A stretch of 64,000 nt of DNA. It comes from Myxococcales bacterium. GTDB taxonomy: Bacteria > Myxococcota_A > Polyangia > Haliangiales > Haliangiaceae. The position numbers and the translations under genes were made by a program. This document shows positions 62,356-64,000 of this stretch, one piece after another. Position 1 is the stretch's first letter, and every line of letters starts with the position of its first letter. The notes below the pieces were generated by a model, which made no database searches, was not told the origin of the DNA, and saw only the letters and a list, made by a program, of their open reading frames with translations. The stretch covers positions 1 through 64,000 of the forward strand of contig JAAEPE010000556.1 in the NCBI GenBank assembly GCA_024222395.1. The letters run 5' to 3'.

Positions 62356-64000
62356 ATGGGTGACACACAGCAAGAGACATCCGAGCAAGCAAACTGGGAC
62401 ATGAGTTCGTACTTCTCTGCGCCACTAGCAAAGGACTACACAGAGTTCTGTGGTGCGCTCTCGAGTGATATGAGCGCGCTCGCCAGCGACATGCCAAGGG
62501 CCCCAAAACTTGCAGCAGATACCTGTAGCACCTGGTCTGCGCTACTGCTTAGGCTCGAAGACGCGAGTTCTCGCGCTGGGCACCTCACGTCCTATCTTGA
62601 ATGCATGGGTGCTGCCGACTCAAGAAATGAGGTAATCAAGAAAGAGTCGGCCGCGCTTGCGACCACCCTTGCCGACCTCGACAAACTCTACGTCGCTGCA
62701 AGAGCTGCCCTCGGAGAATGTGAGCCCGCGGTCTTCGCGTCACTCGAAGCAACCGAGGAACTCGGCGGAGCACAGTACTTCGTAAGACGCCTTCGCACAG
62801 AGGCTCACAAGTCCATGAGCCCAGAGCTTGAAGGTTTGCAGGCGGATCTTGGCGTCAATGGGATTTCCGCCTGGGGTCGGCTCTACGACCAGGTCTCGGG
62901 AACACTGGAGTTTTCCCTAGAGGTGCCAGGGGAGAAGGCCAAGGCTCTGCCGGTCTCAATGACACGCAGCCTCTTGGAGGATTCAAACCCAGCGGTACGC
63001 AACGCAGCCTTCGACGGGGCAGCGCAAGCGTGGGACAGCGTCGGCGATACGGTGGCAGCGTGCCTCAATGCTATTTCGGGCACTCGACATACACTCTATG
63101 GCAAGAGAGATGTCGGGCACTTTCTCGATCCCGCACTCTTCGATGCGGGCATTAGCAAGAAGACACTCGACTGTATGTTCGAAGTTGTTCGCTCCAGACA
63201 GAGCCTCCCGCAAGCGTATCTTGTGCGCAAGGCCAAGATACTTGGCATCGAGAAGCTCGGCTTCTCTGATCTCATGGCCCCTATGCCGAGCAGTGAGACT
63301 GGGCGACTGTCGTGGCAAGAAGGTGCAGACGTGGTGCAAACCGCCTTTGAGGCCTCCTACCCAAATCTGGCCGCCCTCTCCAAGCGAGCCTTCGACGAGC
63401 GCTGGATCGACTACAGCCCGAGAGCTGGCAAGCGACCAGGAGGCTTCTGCTCAGGCTCACAGGTTATCGGACAATCGCGGATCTTCATGACCTTCAATGG
63501 CGGTATGGGCGATGTGCAAACTCTTGCGCATGAGCTCGGCCACAGCTTCCACTCCTATCTCATGCGCGACATGCGGCCGTGGGCGGCAGACTATCCAATG
63601 ACGCTGGCGGAGACGGCTTCCACATTTGCAGAGAATGTCGTTACGAGCGCAGCCCTAGAAGATCCAGCGACGAGCCGAGCGCTGCGTATCGCCATTCTCG
63701 ATCAACGCCTGCAAGATAGCTCCTCCTTCTTGCTCAACATTCCAATGCGCTTCGACTTTGAGTGTGCCCTCTACGAGGCTCGAAAGGACGGCGAATTGAG
63801 TGTCGGAGCGCTCAAGAATCTGATGCTCGATGCCCAGCGCAAGAACTACGGAGATAGCTTGGATCCGAAGCGACTCGACCCGTGGTTCTGGGCCTCGAAA
63901 CTGCACTTCTACATCACTGAGTTGAGTTTCTACAACTTCCCCTACACGTTCGGCTATCTCTTCAGCCTTGGCATCTTTGCTCAGTTCCTCAGGGAGGGAG
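62356..64000 (+). CDS. M3-family oligoendopeptidase (PepF clade), 3' end outside window
   Basis: At least 548 residues, still open at the window edge. The zinc motif TLAHELGHSFHSYLM (HExxH, His at residue 392) with the downstream Glu in TLAETASTFAENVV fits M3 metallopeptidases; QSRIFMTFNGGMGDVQ before it is the usual substrate-side strand. The helical N-terminus (DMPRAPKLAADTCSTWSALL) and the long coiled region are typical of PepF. It hydrolyses short peptides in the cytoplasm, complementing the oligopeptide transporters. The ATG is chosen because an acidic Q/E-rich leader (MGDTQQETSEQANWDM) then runs straight into the family N-terminus. Confidence 0.9.
   Translation, partial: MGDTQQETSEQANWDMSSYFSAPLAKDYTEFCGALSSDMSALASDMPRAPKLAADTCSTWSALLLRLEDASSRAGHLTSYLECMGAADSRNEVIKKESAALATTLADLDKLYVAARAALGECEPAVFASLEATEELGGAQYFVRRLRTEAHKSMSPELEGLQADLGVNGISAWGRLYDQVSGTLEFSLEVPGEKAKALPVSMTRSLLEDSNPAVRNAAFDGAAQAWDSVGDTVAACLNAISGTRHTLYGKRDVGHFLDPALFDAGISKKTLDCMFEVVRSRQSLPQAYLVRKAKILGIEKLGFSDLMAPMPSSETGRLSWQEGADVVQTAFEASYPNLAALSKRAFDERWIDYSPRAGKRPGGFCSGSQVIGQSRIFMTFNGGMGDVQTLAHELGHSFHSYLMRDMRPWAADYPMTLAETASTFAENVVTSAALEDPATSRALRIAILDQRLQDSSSFLLNIPMRFDFECALYEARKDGELSVGALKNLMLDAQRKNYGDSLDPKRLDPWFWASKLHFYITELSFYNFPYTFGYLFSLGIFAQFLREG

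Overview
The window looks like a chromosomal contig from a member of the Myxococcota or a close deltaproteobacterial relative. The support is circumstantial but consistent: two Hanks-type Ser/Thr kinases (one with the HRDVSPQN loop common in this group), a trypsin-like protease ending in a MYXO-CTERM-like tail (Cys/Ser-rich, one membrane helix, RRRR), MopE-type DxDxDGxxDE repeats, many Cys-anchored lipoproteins, a choice-of-anchor-B protein and a TPR protein with a poly-Ala stretch. No rRNA, tRNA or CRISPR array was seen. TGA is used as an ordinary stop (for example in the ATGA overlaps of the peptide-transporter operon), but two genes appear to read an in-frame TGA as selenocysteine.

Layout. 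1-2.7 kb: decayed transposase and TPP-enzyme remnants, an epimerase broken by one TGA, an intact SDR. 2.7-6.6 kb: Nudix hydrolase and PRPP synthetase (-), a large palindrome in the divergent gap, a PfkB kinase, a response regulator-GGDEF protein. 6.5-11 kb: three-subunit xanthine dehydrogenase-type molybdenum hydroxylase operon plus a membrane-anchored duplicated protein. 11-15 kb: secreted esterase, M1-like peptidase, and a TIG-domain lipoprotein broken by a small transposable element. 15-24 kb: CopD/HemJ-like membrane protein, a large lipoprotein, an ArsC-family selenoprotein, rhodanese, radical SAM protein, BASS transporter, fasciclin/choice-of-anchor-B protein, DUF202. 24-27 kb: a heavily decayed VWA/MopE gene. 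27-31 kb: Ser/Thr kinase, frameshifted cytochrome-like gene, TatD, OPT transporter. 31.5-37 kb: complete oppABCDF-like operon. 37-50.6 kb: PLD-PHP fusion, protease, a second candidate selenoprotein, CAP and CBM9 lipoproteins, a cyclic-nucleotide-domain remnant, TPR protein, Ser/Thr kinase with PEGA domain, Cys-rich lipoprotein. 50.7-61.3 kb: YihY membrane protein cluster, Pgi, LysE exporter, MBL hydrolase, two tandem CDP-alcohol phosphatidyltransferases, class III aminotransferase, metallophosphoesterase. 61.4-62.3 kb: decayed DUF454 and glgB remnants flanking a half mobile element. To the end: M3 oligoendopeptidase, cut by the window edge.

Most notable: (1) a 162-bp MITE family with CTAG ends, three full and two half copies about 96-99% alike, one of which can be 'excised' on paper to restore an interrupted reading frame; (2) two TGA-containing genes, each followed by a hairpin whose apical GG lies exactly 20 nt after the TGA, suggesting bacterial SECIS elements, one in the known ArsC-like selenoprotein family and one in a family I do not recognise as a selenoprotein; (3) about eight decayed genes, many more than expected in 64 kb, pointing to active genome erosion (or assembly error, which must be excluded).
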